Source: an uncultured Geobacteraceae bacterium (GTDB lineage Bacteria > Desulfobacterota > Desulfuromonadia > Geobacterales > Pseudopelobacteraceae). From it: a stretch of DNA of 15,061 nt. A program made the position numbers and the translations under genes. The notes beneath the pieces are model-generated. The model was not told the origin of the DNA. It was given only the letters and a program-made list of their open reading frames with translations, and did no database searches. The stretch spans positions 1 to 15,061 of the forward strand of contig CAIRND010000655.1 in NCBI GenBank assembly GCA_903879825.1. The letters run 5' to 3'. Positions 1 to 6,907 of the stretch are shown piece by piece. Position 1 is the stretch's first letter. Each line of letters begins with the position of its first letter.

Positions 1-316
1 AATTGTGGCTGAACGCGCTGACCATACCGCCGTCATGTATGCCGGGCAGGTTGTCGAGTCCGCCCCGACCGCAACCCTTTTGACTTCACCGCGACACCCC
101 TACACGCAGGCACTGCTTGCCTCTCTACCTCAGTATGCAGTTCCAGGCACCCCGTTACCTACGTTGCCGGGTCAACTGAATATCAAGACAGCATCAGCCG
201 GCGGCTGCAGCTTTGTAGAGCGATGTCCGCTGGCTGAGGCGTTCTGTCGCGCTGAAACACAGCAGCTTCAGGAAATAACGCCGACACATACTCTACGTTG
301 CTGGAAATGTTCATGA
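1..316 (+). CDS. Peptide/nickel-type ABC transporter ATPase, DppD/OppD-like, C-terminal fragment
   Basis: This is the last ~104 codons of a gene whose 5' part, including all nucleotide-binding motifs, lies before the window. The visible part begins IVAERADHTAVMYAGQVVES, the end of the ATPase core as seen in DppD/OppD/NikD subunits. A PRHPYTQALL motif follows, typical of the oligopeptide/dipeptide ATPase C-terminal extension. The tail holds a Cys cluster (CSFVERC, FC, CWKC). Known family role: one of two cytoplasmic ATPases energising import of peptides or nickel through a pair of inner-membrane permeases. The stop codon overlaps the next ATPase gene as ATGA, as expected for a DppD-DppF pair. 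The GTG at position 5 is internal, not a start. Substrate cannot be decided here; an ArsR-type regulator downstream makes a metal possible. Confidence 0.85.
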   Translation, partial: IVAERADHTAVMYAGQVVESAPTATLLTSPRHPYTQALLASLPQYAVPGTPLPTLPGQLNIKTASAGGCSFVERCPLAEAFCRAETQQLQEITPTHTLRCWKCS

Positions 317-1287
317 ACAAAGTGCCTCTTCTCAGCGCAGTAAATCTGCGTAAAACATTCAAAGTTTCTTCTCAAGGTCGCTCAGCCCGCATTTTGACCG
401 CGCTTGACGCAGTATCTCTGCACCTTTCATACGGCGAGACATTAGGAATTGCTGGTGAGTCCGGATGCGGCAAGTCTACCCTGGCAAAAGTCATGGCCGG
501 CCTTCTGTCACCCGACGCGGGGAGTGTTCTGTACAAGGGCACCCCGCTGTCACAGCTTGAAGCGTCTGATAAAACCTCTTTCCGGCGCAAAACCCAAATG
601 ATCTTTCAGGACCCCTTTTCATCCCTGAACCCCCGTATGCGCGTTGGCGACAGCATCTCAGAACCATTCATTATCGCTGGCATGCCCGCCTCCAATCAGC
701 GGGCAGAACTCGTTCGTATTATGGCTGCAGTCGGCTTGCCTGAAGATACCGCCCAGCGCTTTCCCGATGAATTTTCCGGTGGGCAGCGCCAGCGCATCGG
801 CATCGCACGTGCCCTGGCTGCTTCACCGGAAATTTTAATTGCCGATGAACCAGTGTCCTCACTCGACATCTCAATCCAAGCCCAGATCATCAACATTCTG
901 ATGCAGATGAAGATCGACTTCACATTATCCATGATGATTGTGTCGCACAATTTGCTGATACTACGGCATATTTGTGATCGGATTATTATTATGTATCTCG
1001 GAGCAATTGTGGAGAGCGGACCTGCCGCAGAACTATTTAACCGCTGCAGACACCCCTATACCGATGCCCTCATCGCAGCAATTCCCGGCTTACAGGGTTC
1101 AACGGCATCAAAGAGCGAATTACTGCGGGATGACCTGCCATCTGCTCTGTCAATCCCTGCAGGGTGTCGCTTTCACCCCCGCTGCCGCCATGCGGTGGAT
1201 CTCTGTCGCCACGAAGCTCCGCAGATGATCGAATATGCAAGCGGACATGCCGCAGCCTGCCATATGAGCGCCACGCTGTTCGGCTGA
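313..1287 (+). CDS. Peptide/nickel-type ABC transporter ATPase, DppF/OppF-like
   Basis: A complete 324-residue ATPase subunit, the usual size for DppF/OppF/NikE. Walker A GESGCGKST is at residues 48-56, the Q-loop Gln in MIFQDPFSSLNP near 99, the ABC signature FSGGQRQRIGIARAL from 154, Walker B ILIADEP at 174-180 and the switch His in SHN at 212. RHPYTDAL (246-253) and a C-terminal GCRFHPRC segment mark the oligopeptide/dipeptide branch. I chose the ATG at 313 because it forms an ATGA overlap with the upstream ATPase stop; TTG 298 and ATG 307 are in-frame alternatives. Together with the upstream ATPase it would power a five-part importer (binding protein, two permeases, two ATPases) whose other genes must lie to the left. 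Peptide versus nickel specificity is unresolved. Confidence 0.9.
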   Translation: MNKVPLLSAVNLRKTFKVSSQGRSARILTALDAVSLHLSYGETLGIAGESGCGKSTLAKVMAGLLSPDAGSVLYKGTPLSQLEASDKTSFRRKTQMIFQDPFSSLNPRMRVGDSISEPFIIAGMPASNQRAELVRIMAAVGLPEDTAQRFPDEFSGGQRQRIGIARALAASPEILIADEPVSSLDISIQAQIINILMQMKIDFTLSMMIVSHNLLILRHICDRIIIMYLGAIVESGPAAELFNRCRHPYTDALIAAIPGLQGSTASKSELLRDDLPSALSIPAGCRFHPRCRHAVDLCRHEAPQMIEYASGHAAACHMSATLFG

Positions 1288-1326
1288 ATAAATAACTTTT
1301 ATACTTTTTTATGACTCAGTTTTCAA

Positions 1327-1355
1327 TTGACTCGACCATATTCCATATATATGAT
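1327..1355 (+). promoter_or_regulatory. Sigma70-type promoter of the ArsR-family gene, with palindrome over the -10
   Basis: TTGACT (1327-1332), a 17-base spacer and TATGAT (1350-1355) match the sigma70 consensus at five of six bases each. A perfect 10-base palindrome, CATATATATG (1344-1353), overlaps the -10 box and is a candidate operator for the ArsR-type repressor encoded just downstream. The palindrome is seen directly; its use as an operator is inference. Confidence 0.6.
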
Positions 1356-1381
1356 AATCAAAAATTAACAGGAGCCGTACG

Positions 1382-1654
1382 ATGGCGTTTGATAAAGAAA
1401 AAAAGTTTACTACTGAAGCAGATGTACTGAAGGTCCTTGGACATCCGATCCGTCTGAAGATTGTTGCCGGACTCTGTACACGTGAATGCAACGTCAAGCA
1501 TATTTGGGAGTGTCTCGGTCTTCCCCAGGCAACGGTTTCGCAGCATCTGGCACTGCTTAAGAACAAGGGAATAATCGAAGGCAAGCGTGATGGGGTGGAA
1601 GTCCACTACAGTGTAATTAATGAATTTGCGATAAAGATAATAAACTCTTTGTAA
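1382..1654 (+). CDS. ArsR/SmtB-family winged-helix transcriptional repressor
   Basis: A 90-residue protein with the standard ArsR-family plan: VLGHPIRLKIVAGL in the first core helix, recognition helix LGLPQATVSQHLALLKNKGI and the wing EGKRDGVEVHYSV. Family members are homodimers that release DNA on binding metal ions or on thiol modification. Cysteines at 32, 36 and 44 flank the helix before the recognition helix. They do not form the ELCVCDL motif of ArsR itself, so the inducer may be another metal or a thiol-reactive signal. A GGAG site (1371-1374) sits 7 bases before the ATG, and the gene has its own promoter. It lies directly after the ABC ATPases, so it may control that importer as well as itself; this is inference. 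Confidence 0.85.
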   Translation: MAFDKEKKFTTEADVLKVLGHPIRLKIVAGLCTRECNVKHIWECLGLPQATVSQHLALLKNKGIIEGKRDGVEVHYSVINEFAIKIINSL

Positions 1655-1666
1655 CCTGCGATAATG

Positions 1667-1710
1667 CCGTACCCGTTAGCGGTTCAAATTATTACCGTTA
1701 ACGGGTACGG
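1667..1710. terminator. Long hairpin between convergent arsR-type and bioC genes
   Basis: CCGTACCCGTTA (1667-1678) pairs perfectly with TAACGGGTACGG (1699-1710). The stem continues inward (GCGGT with ACCGT, one G-T wobble) to 17 pairs around a 10-base loop. There is no T-run on either side, so it is not a textbook intrinsic terminator. Its place between convergent genes suggests a shared transcription end or an RNA 3'-end protector. The bioC stop codon (TAA, 1700-1698) lies inside the stem. Confidence 0.65.
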
Positions 1711-2519
1711 GCAGACAGATAGAGTACTTTATACGTTGCGGGTATTTTACCGTTTTGACCATAGCGATTCTGATACAGCTGTGAAGCTTCCTGCAATATT
1801 CCTCTCCAACCCAGGCCACGGACAGAACCTCCCGCCACTGTTCCCGCACCGATATTTTTAATCGACCGCAACAATGAATGCAGATCGTTATACCAGTCCA
1901 CTTCTGTCTCAACCGTAACAACAACCTTATCGAACTCCATGCTGTCAACAATCTGCTTTACGTCATCAACCGTCCAGAAATCATGCAAACGTGACGTATT
2001 ATGAGTACTGTCGGTGCGGTAACGCCCCATGGCATCTCGAAAACAATGCTGCAACTCACCAAGCGTACCATCACAAAAAAAGGCTATATTTATATCCCCA
2101 CCCGGCTTTACAACTCTATGCATCTCGTGCAAAGCGGCAGACAAATTTTCCACCCACTGCAATACTGACGCGGAGACGATCAGATCGAATACCCCGGTTT
2201 TAAACGGAAGGCATTCAGCATTTGCGTTTACGACATGGCAGGCAGCACCCAATTTTTGCGCCGTGCGCGCACACATATTGAGAGCGATATCAACGCCGGT
2301 CAGGCAGGCAGCCGGATACCGGACATGCAGCCGCTCAAGCAGGCTTCCTGTGCCTGTACCCACATCAAGGATATGCTGCGGCTCCACCGTGGCGTAAAAC
2401 CCGACAGAACGCACCAACTGCTCTGCTACCCGTTTTTGGACAAGAACATGGTGATCATACTCAACAGCTTTTTGATGAAATGCTGCTGCTATCTTGCCAC
2501 TATCCGGCATACTATTCAC
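1698..2519 (-). CDS. bioC: Malonyl-[acyl-carrier protein] O-methyltransferase BioC
   Basis: A 273-residue class I SAM-dependent methyltransferase. Motif I ILDVGTGTGSLLERL spans 50-64, the acidic SAM-ribose residue is in TGVDIALNM (Asp77), and FDLIVSASVLQWVENL and VVKPGG follow in the usual order. By family knowledge BioC methylates the free carboxyl of malonyl-ACP so that fatty-acid synthase can extend it to pimeloyl-ACP methyl ester. Length and the N-terminal IAAAFHQKAVEYDHH fit BioC rather than a generic UbiE-like enzyme, and the bioF-bioH context supports this strongly. I chose GTG 2519 because AGGAG lies 5 bases upstream; it overlaps the bioH end by 8 bases. ATG 2510 is the alternative, with a poor 14-base spacing. 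The stop lies inside the terminator hairpin. Confidence 0.9.
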   Translation of the reverse strand: MNSMPDSGKIAAAFHQKAVEYDHHVLVQKRVAEQLVRSVGFYATVEPQHILDVGTGTGSLLERLHVRYPAACLTGVDIALNMCARTAQKLGAACHVVNANAECLPFKTGVFDLIVSASVLQWVENLSAALHEMHRVVKPGGDINIAFFCDGTLGELQHCFRDAMGRYRTDSTHNTSRLHDFWTVDDVKQIVDSMEFDKVVVTVETEVDWYNDLHSLLRSIKNIGAGTVAGGSVRGLGWRGILQEASQLYQNRYGQNGKIPATYKVLYLSARTR

Positions 2520-3330
2520 TGATGCTCCTTATAAATCGTATAATTTCGGCATTAAATTGATCGCTGTACGTTAAGAATGGCGCATGACCACAGCGCGGGA
2601 ACACTTTCTGTTCAGCGCCCTGAATGTGAGTTTTCAGGTAATGAGATGCCGCAGGAAGGCAGATTCGATCCCGCTCGCCATTGACAATCAATGTCGGAGC
2701 CGTAATTGCTGCTAATAATGGACGCATGTCAGCACTGGTAAGCGCATCAAGTGAATCAAGTACGGCAACCGTATCAGGTGATTCTATTGACGACAGAAGA
2801 TGAGTGATCTCCGCTGCACGGGAATGGCTCTCTAATTCACCTTCAGCAAAGAGGCGGGTGTAAAAGCCATCCAGGGCGCGGCGCGTGTTCCGCTGTACTT
2901 TGAGGCGCATGCCACTGGCTTCCTTGTCGGAAAGAGCATGAGGGAAGTCAGCAGATGCGGTAAAGCAGGGGGTCGCTGAGACCAGCACCAGAGCGGCCAA
3001 TCTGTCCGACAGCCCGGCACATGCCTGAAGTGCTATTTGTGCTCCCATGGACCAACCAACGAGGACGACCCCCGAAAGTCCAAGAAAATCAAACAAATCA
3101 ATCAGATCTTCGGCAAAACCGCCAAAATCCAGAATTTCTGACGGTGACCGCGAGCGTCCGTGCCCGCGAAGATCCGGAGCCAGAACACGATATGAGGCAG
3201 CAAGCTCTTCAAGCTGATACTTCCACACGGCTGATGACATACACCAGCCATGCAGTAAAACAATCGGCGCCCCTTCTCCTCTCTCCTCATACCACAACTG
3301 GTTACCGCTTCGGCTTTCATACCACGGCAT
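2512..3330 (-). CDS. bioH: Pimeloyl-[acyl-carrier protein] methyl ester esterase BioH
   Basis: A 272-residue alpha/beta hydrolase. The oxyanion segment LLHGWCMSSAVW is at 25-36. The nucleophile elbow GWSMG places Ser94, and Asp221 (GERDRICLP) and His249 (CGHAPF) complete the catalytic triad. The cap region lies between about 120 and 200. BioH removes the methyl group from pimeloyl-ACP methyl ester, ending chain growth and giving BioF its substrate. The fold alone could be any carboxylesterase, but a location between bioF and bioC makes BioH the natural call. The ATG overlaps the bioF stop as TGATG, which indicates translational coupling within the operon. Confidence 0.88.
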   Translation of the reverse strand: MPWYESRSGNQLWYEERGEGAPIVLLHGWCMSSAVWKYQLEELAASYRVLAPDLRGHGRSRSPSEILDFGGFAEDLIDLFDFLGLSGVVLVGWSMGAQIALQACAGLSDRLAALVLVSATPCFTASADFPHALSDKEASGMRLKVQRNTRRALDGFYTRLFAEGELESHSRAAEITHLLSSIESPDTVAVLDSLDALTSADMRPLLAAITAPTLIVNGERDRICLPAASHYLKTHIQGAEQKVFPRCGHAPFLTYSDQFNAEIIRFIRSISE

Positions 3331-4502
3331 CAGATAACTCCAAGTCGGTGGCCAATGGTGCAGATTGACTCAACAGCCCTGGCAAGATCTGTTTGGCTAT
3401 GAGTAGCCATCAGGGTAAAGCGAAGTCGGCTGGTACCGTTCGGCACCGTGGGAGGACGAATCCCCTGGGCAAAAACCCCTTCCGCAAGGAGCGCTTCAGA
3501 AAACTGCATGGTTAATTCGGCGGAACCGATAACAACCGGCACGATCTGGGTCGTACCAGCAGGAATATTGAAACCGGCCGCGGCCAAGCGGCTCCTGAAA
3601 AAGATGGCATGAGCGGATAGTTGTTTTCTCAACTCGTCCCCCTCCCCTGTCTGAACAAGTTCGACAGCTGCCAGCGATGCGGCCAATACCGAGGGAGGCA
3701 AAGAGGTTGAAAAGATGAAGCTGCGCGCACGGTTTATCAACAAAGCACGCAGATCAGCCGAAACGGCGGCGTATGCGCCAAAACTCCCCAGCGCCTTACC
3801 AAATGTTCCCATCTGAATATCAACATCACTCCCGACTCCGCGCAGCTCGGCACTCCCCCGCCCCTGCACACCTAACACACCGCAGCCATGAGCATCATCG
3901 ATCATAAGCAGCGCGCCATGGGTGCGTTTCAGTGTGGCCAACTCTGCCAGTGGGGCGATATCGCCATCCATGCTGAAGACACCGTCACTGACTATTAAAC
4001 TGCGGCCCGTGGCATGTTTTTCCATGAGCGCGGCCAGGTGCTGATAATCATTATGTCGGTAGCGTATCAGCCGTGCCCCGGAGAGCAAAATGCCGTCAAC
4101 AATGCTGGCATGATTAAGGCGGTCAGAAAAGACAACGTCTCCGCGCCCGACCAAAGCCGGAATGATGCCGCTATTTGCAGCATGACCGCTGTTAAAAACC
4201 AGCGCCGCTTCACTCTTTTTAAAGGCAGCGACTGCACGCTCCAGCTGTTCGTGCAACTCCATGGTCCCTGATACCAGGCGCGAGGCTCCGCTTGATGTCC
4301 CATACTGCTCAATTGCCGCTAGAGAGGCGGACGCCAGTGCCGGGTGGTCAGCCAGTCCCAAATAATTATTGGAACAGAGCAGCAACACATCGCGGCCGTT
4401 ACAGCTGACACGAGCCGTCTGTCGGCCGCTGATCAAGCGGGTACTCCGGAGCAAGCCCCGTTCTCTGATACTTTCAAGTTCGTTTTGTATCGATCTATTC
4501 AT
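3330..4502 (-). CDS. bioF: 8-amino-7-oxononanoate synthase BioF
   Basis: A 390-residue PLP enzyme of the alpha-oxoamine synthase family. NNYLGLADHP (45-54), the cofactor-binding DDAHG (Asp202, His205) and the Schiff-base lysine in TFGKALGSFGAY (Lys236) are all present, and the length is normal. It condenses pimeloyl-ACP with L-alanine, the first step of biotin ring assembly. The close relative 2-amino-3-ketobutyrate CoA ligase has similar motifs; the bioH-bioC neighbours and the BirA operator settle it as BioF. It is the first gene of the operon, with ATG at 4502 preceded by a weak GGGG site and a leader of only about 20 bases after the predicted transcription start. bioA, bioD and bioB are not in the window. 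Confidence 0.93.
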   Translation of the reverse strand: MNRSIQNELESIRERGLLRSTRLISGRQTARVSCNGRDVLLLCSNNYLGLADHPALASASLAAIEQYGTSSGASRLVSGTMELHEQLERAVAAFKKSEAALVFNSGHAANSGIIPALVGRGDVVFSDRLNHASIVDGILLSGARLIRYRHNDYQHLAALMEKHATGRSLIVSDGVFSMDGDIAPLAELATLKRTHGALLMIDDAHGCGVLGVQGRGSAELRGVGSDVDIQMGTFGKALGSFGAYAAVSADLRALLINRARSFIFSTSLPPSVLAASLAAVELVQTGEGDELRKQLSAHAIFFRSRLAAAGFNIPAGTTQIVPVVIGSAELTMQFSEALLAEGVFAQGIRPPTVPNGTSRLRFTLMATHSQTDLARAVESICTIGHRLGVI

Positions 4503-4514
4503 GTCAGCCCCGAG

Positions 4515-4557
4515 TTGTTAACCGGCATAGTATACAAAGGTTGACAATGTGTTCAAG
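4515..4557 (-). promoter_or_regulatory. bioF promoter with BirA operator
   Basis: On the plus strand, TTGTTAACC (4515-4523), 15 bases and GGTTGACAA (4539-4547) form an inverted repeat whose 9-base arms differ at one position. This agrees closely with the known BirA operator pattern (TTGTnAACC, 14-16 bases, GGTTnACAA). Read toward bioF on the minus strand, TTGAAC (4556-4551), 16 bases and TATACT (4534-4529) make a sigma70-like promoter whose -10 lies in the operator spacer. Bound biotinyl-AMP/BirA would block the polymerase. The repeat and spacing are seen directly; the regulation is inferred from the known family. Confidence 0.85.
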
Positions 4558-4640
4558 GAAAAAGAGGGTCTAGTGAAATTATTACAGTTATGTCGGTGTG
4601 GTTTACACATTTATATATTTTGCAAGCTACACGATATAAA

Positions 4641-4670
4641 TTGATACGTAAGCAGCTTGTTTTACATACT
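4641..4670 (+). promoter_or_regulatory. Weak candidate promoter for the ferritin-like gene
   Basis: TTGATA (4641-4646), an 18-base spacer and CATACT (4665-4670) are an acceptable but unremarkable sigma70 match in an AT-rich stretch where chance matches are common. The remainder of 4558-4747 shows no other convincing signal beyond a short TGTG-GTTTA-CACA dyad at 4597-4609. Confidence 0.3.
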
Positions 4671-4747
4671 ATTAATCCTTAACCAGATTGGCCTGTTTAC
4701 TGCTTAACTTTACAGATATTGATATATTTGTGACCAAGGGATTTTTT

Positions 4748-5245
4748 ATGAGTGACACAAATAATACGATAATCAGTAAAAATTTTCTGGAAATATGCGT
4801 CCAAATAGAGGAGCGTTGCACTGCTTTATACGATTTTTACAGCGATATTTACGAAGATATACCCGATGCATCGTTTTTATGGAATAAAACTGCCCGTGCG
4901 AATGAAAATCACCAGAAACAATTCGAGCTGGCGTTACGCTTATTGAGCGAGACCGAATTCGAAGTATCGAAAGCCAGTTTAAGCCGCGCATATACGATCC
5001 AGACCAACTTAATACAGTTTATGGAATATATTAAAAACAACAAACCTGGGATTCTAACGGCGGTATCAAAGGCGGTGGAACTGGAGGAAATACTTGCAGA
5101 GCTGCATGTTCAATCATCACTGAATTTTAAGGACAAATCCATGCATAATTTATTTAAGGCCATGAGTAAAACTGATTATGATCCTGTAGCCGCATTAAGA
5201 CTCTATTGGACGATCCTTTATCTTCCTGAATGTGAGATAAACTAA
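4748..5245 (+). CDS. Unrecognised helical protein, possibly ferritin-like
   Basis: A 165-residue, probably cytoplasmic protein with no signal peptide or membrane segment. It reads as about four long helices: 10-37, 41-67, 74-97 and 101-124. Helix 2 carries Glu53 and His55 (ENHQKQFELAL) and helix 4 carries Glu118 and His120 (EEILAELH). Acidic residues in helices 1 and 3 could complete a di-iron site. The pattern recalls the ferritin/rubrerythrin fold, but Glu and His are two apart rather than the usual ExxH spacing, so metal binding is not assured. I chose ATG 4748 over 4688 because AAGGGA sits 6 bases upstream. The gene is visibly more AT-rich than its neighbours, stands alone between divergent bioF and convergent manC, and may be a lineage-specific addition. 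Confidence 0.75.
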   Translation: MSDTNNTIISKNFLEICVQIEERCTALYDFYSDIYEDIPDASFLWNKTARANENHQKQFELALRLLSETEFEVSKASLSRAYTIQTNLIQFMEYIKNNKPGILTAVSKAVELEEILAELHVQSSLNFKDKSMHNLFKAMSKTDYDPVAALRLYWTILYLPECEIN

Positions 5246-5271
5246 TTCCAATCACTTCACCAAAAACAGCG

Positions 5272-6360
5272 TCACAAATACCCGGTGAGTCCGGCACCAG
5301 CCAACTGTTCAACCACTTTTTTTACATCCTGACAGCGTTCACGATGGCAGACCAGAATGGCATCCGGCGTAGATACGATCACCAGATTTTGAACGCCTAC
5401 CGTGGCAACCATTCTCCCATCGGCATAAATGAGGCAATCGGAAGAATCGATGGCAATGTGACCGGAAGTATTAATACAGACGGTGCCCCAGCTATCCGGC
5501 TCAACCACTTCCGGTAATGCACTCCAACTCCCCACATCGCTCCATCCCATTTCAACCGGTACCATCTGAACCCGGGTAGATTTTTCCATGACGCCGTAAT
5601 CAATTGAAATGCTCTCGATGCCCTGATACAGAGCCGCAATCTGCTCCTTCAAAGCGCTTATTTCCCACGCAACACAGGTTGGAAGCAGACCAACAAGCTT
5701 TTCATGCAGAGTCGGCATAAACGTCGCCATCTCCTCCAAAATCGTATCGGCTCGCCAAACAAACATACCGCTATTCCAAAAGTAGTTTCCCTCTTCCAGA
5801 TAGCGCAACGCCTCCGCTAGAGGTGGTTTTTCAACAAAACGCCTGACCGGAAAGGGGCCACAGGAATGTTCCCCATCAGAGGCACCTATTTCAGCTTCAA
5901 TATAGCCATAACCGGTTTCAGGACGTGACGGTAAAATACCGAGCGTGACCAGAAAGCCGCTCTGTGCGGCCACTGCCGCAAAAGTCAGCGTACTGCGCAG
6001 CGCAGCTTCATTTTTAATAAAATGATCTGCGGGGAGCACGGCCATAATACCGGATGGGTCGTGGGCAGCAATCAGCGCGGCCGCAAGTCCGATGGCAGCG
6101 GCGGTATTACGGGCAGAGGGTTCAGCGATGACGTCGACCGGGACTAAGTCGTACTGCTGCATCTGTCGTGCGGTTTCATCCGCCTGGAGGTGGTTTGTTA
6201 TAATCAGGATTCGCTTGGGGTTAAGTGCCAATACCCGCTCAACCGTTCTCTGCAGCATGCTGCGATCTCCGGTGATTGAGATGAGCTGTTTCGGGAGAGC
6301 AACCCGGGAAAGCGGCCAGAATCGGGTCCCTGATCCTCCAGCCAAAATAACAACGTACAT
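5272..6360 (-). CDS. manC: Mannose-1-phosphate guanylyltransferase (single-domain)
   Basis: A 362-residue nucleotidyltransferase. The GTP-binding signature LAGGSGTRFWPLSR (6-19) is followed by LPKQ, then FVEKP and EMGWSDVGSW further on. It makes GDP-mannose from mannose-1-phosphate and GTP for polysaccharide or for GDP-fucose-type sugars. The protein ends at CQDVKKVVEQLAGAGLTGYL, just where bifunctional ManC/AlgA proteins (around 480 residues) continue into the cupin isomerase domain. That domain is present as a separate gene two positions upstream. GGGGAG lies 6 bases before the ATG, and the upstream lipoprotein gene ends 13 bases away, so this is the last gene of the operon. It converges with the ferritin-like gene and no terminator was recognised between them. 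Confidence 0.92.
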   Translation of the reverse strand: MYVVILAGGSGTRFWPLSRVALPKQLISITGDRSMLQRTVERVLALNPKRILIITNHLQADETARQMQQYDLVPVDVIAEPSARNTAAAIGLAAALIAAHDPSGIMAVLPADHFIKNEAALRSTLTFAAVAAQSGFLVTLGILPSRPETGYGYIEAEIGASDGEHSCGPFPVRRFVEKPPLAEALRYLEEGNYFWNSGMFVWRADTILEEMATFMPTLHEKLVGLLPTCVAWEISALKEQIAALYQGIESISIDYGVMEKSTRVQMVPVEMGWSDVGSWSALPEVVEPDSWGTVCINTSGHIAIDSSDCLIYADGRMVATVGVQNLVIVSTPDAILVCHRERCQDVKKVVEQLAGAGLTGYL

Positions 6361-6373
6361 GCGTGACTCCCCG

Positions 6374-6907
6374 TTATTTATACTGAATTCTGTTTATAAA
6401 ATCGGCTACTTCACGACCTAAATTGCTGAACGAATCAGTTGTATCCAGCACATCCCACAAGGTCTGGCGGAAGTGAGCCACCTCCTGACCACTGGCACCA
6501 TCACGCAAACTGATAATAACCGATATTTTGAAGCGTCCGAGACGAATAAATTTACCAGTTAGCACCAGTGTAGCGGCATCCGCCTTCCCGTCACGGGATA
6601 TAGTAGCGTAGGTGCGGTGGGACTTGACATAGCGTTCGATATGCTCAGATAACTCTGCCGGAAGTTTCTCATACTGGAGTTCTCGCTGGCTCAGCTTGCC
6701 ATCACGAGCATCACAATACAAATCGCGCCTCAGTTCAAGATCCCGAATTATAAGGGATGTGTAGCTGTACATCGGTTTGGGATTCGTGACGACCTCTTCT
6801 TCAATGATCGTTGCCGAAGAGGCGGCGCATCCCGCGCAGAGACACAGCAGACAGACGCAGAGAAGGGACAGCAGCGCGCGACGGTATGAGCAGGGCTTAT
6901 TCAGCAT
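6374..6907 (-). CDS. Predicted lipoprotein, DUF4410-like
   Basis: A 177-residue exported protein. The N-terminus MLNKPCSYRR is followed by a Leu/Cys-rich hydrophobic stretch ending LCLCAGC, so a lipid-modified Cys27 is likely. Position -3 of the lipobox is Cys rather than Leu, which is unusual. The mature part has YTSLIIRDLEL, a helical middle (LPAELSEHIERYV) and a beta-rich end (AATLVLTGKFIRLGRFKISVIISLRD). That order resembles the DUF4410 group of envelope lipoproteins as I remember it; the match is tentative. I chose ATG 6907 because an earlier start would extend far into the cupin gene; it overlaps that gene's end by 11 bases. A lipoprotein between the two GDP-mannose genes suggests a role in surface polysaccharide assembly, without proof. 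Confidence 0.75.
   Translation of the reverse strand: MLNKPCSYRRALLSLLCVCLLCLCAGCAASSATIIEEEVVTNPKPMYSYTSLIIRDLELRRDLYCDARDGKLSQRELQYEKLPAELSEHIERYVKSHRTYATISRDGKADAATLVLTGKFIRLGRFKISVIISLRDGASGQEVAHFRQTLWDVLDTTDSFSNLGREVADFINRIQYK

Noticed and set aside
1309..1606. Minus-strand open frames across the ArsR-type gene.
   Set aside because: They are shadows; the plus-strand frame has clear family motifs, a ribosome site and a promoter.
4596..4610. GGTTTACA at 4600-4607 as a second BirA half-site.
   Set aside because: No matching TTGTnAACC arm occurs 14-16 bases upstream, so it is probably chance.
4688..4747. Longer start for the ferritin-like protein, adding about 20 hydrophobic residues.
   Set aside because: ATG 4748 has AAGGGA at the right distance, while 4688 has no ribosome site; the extra residues look like translated AT-rich leader.
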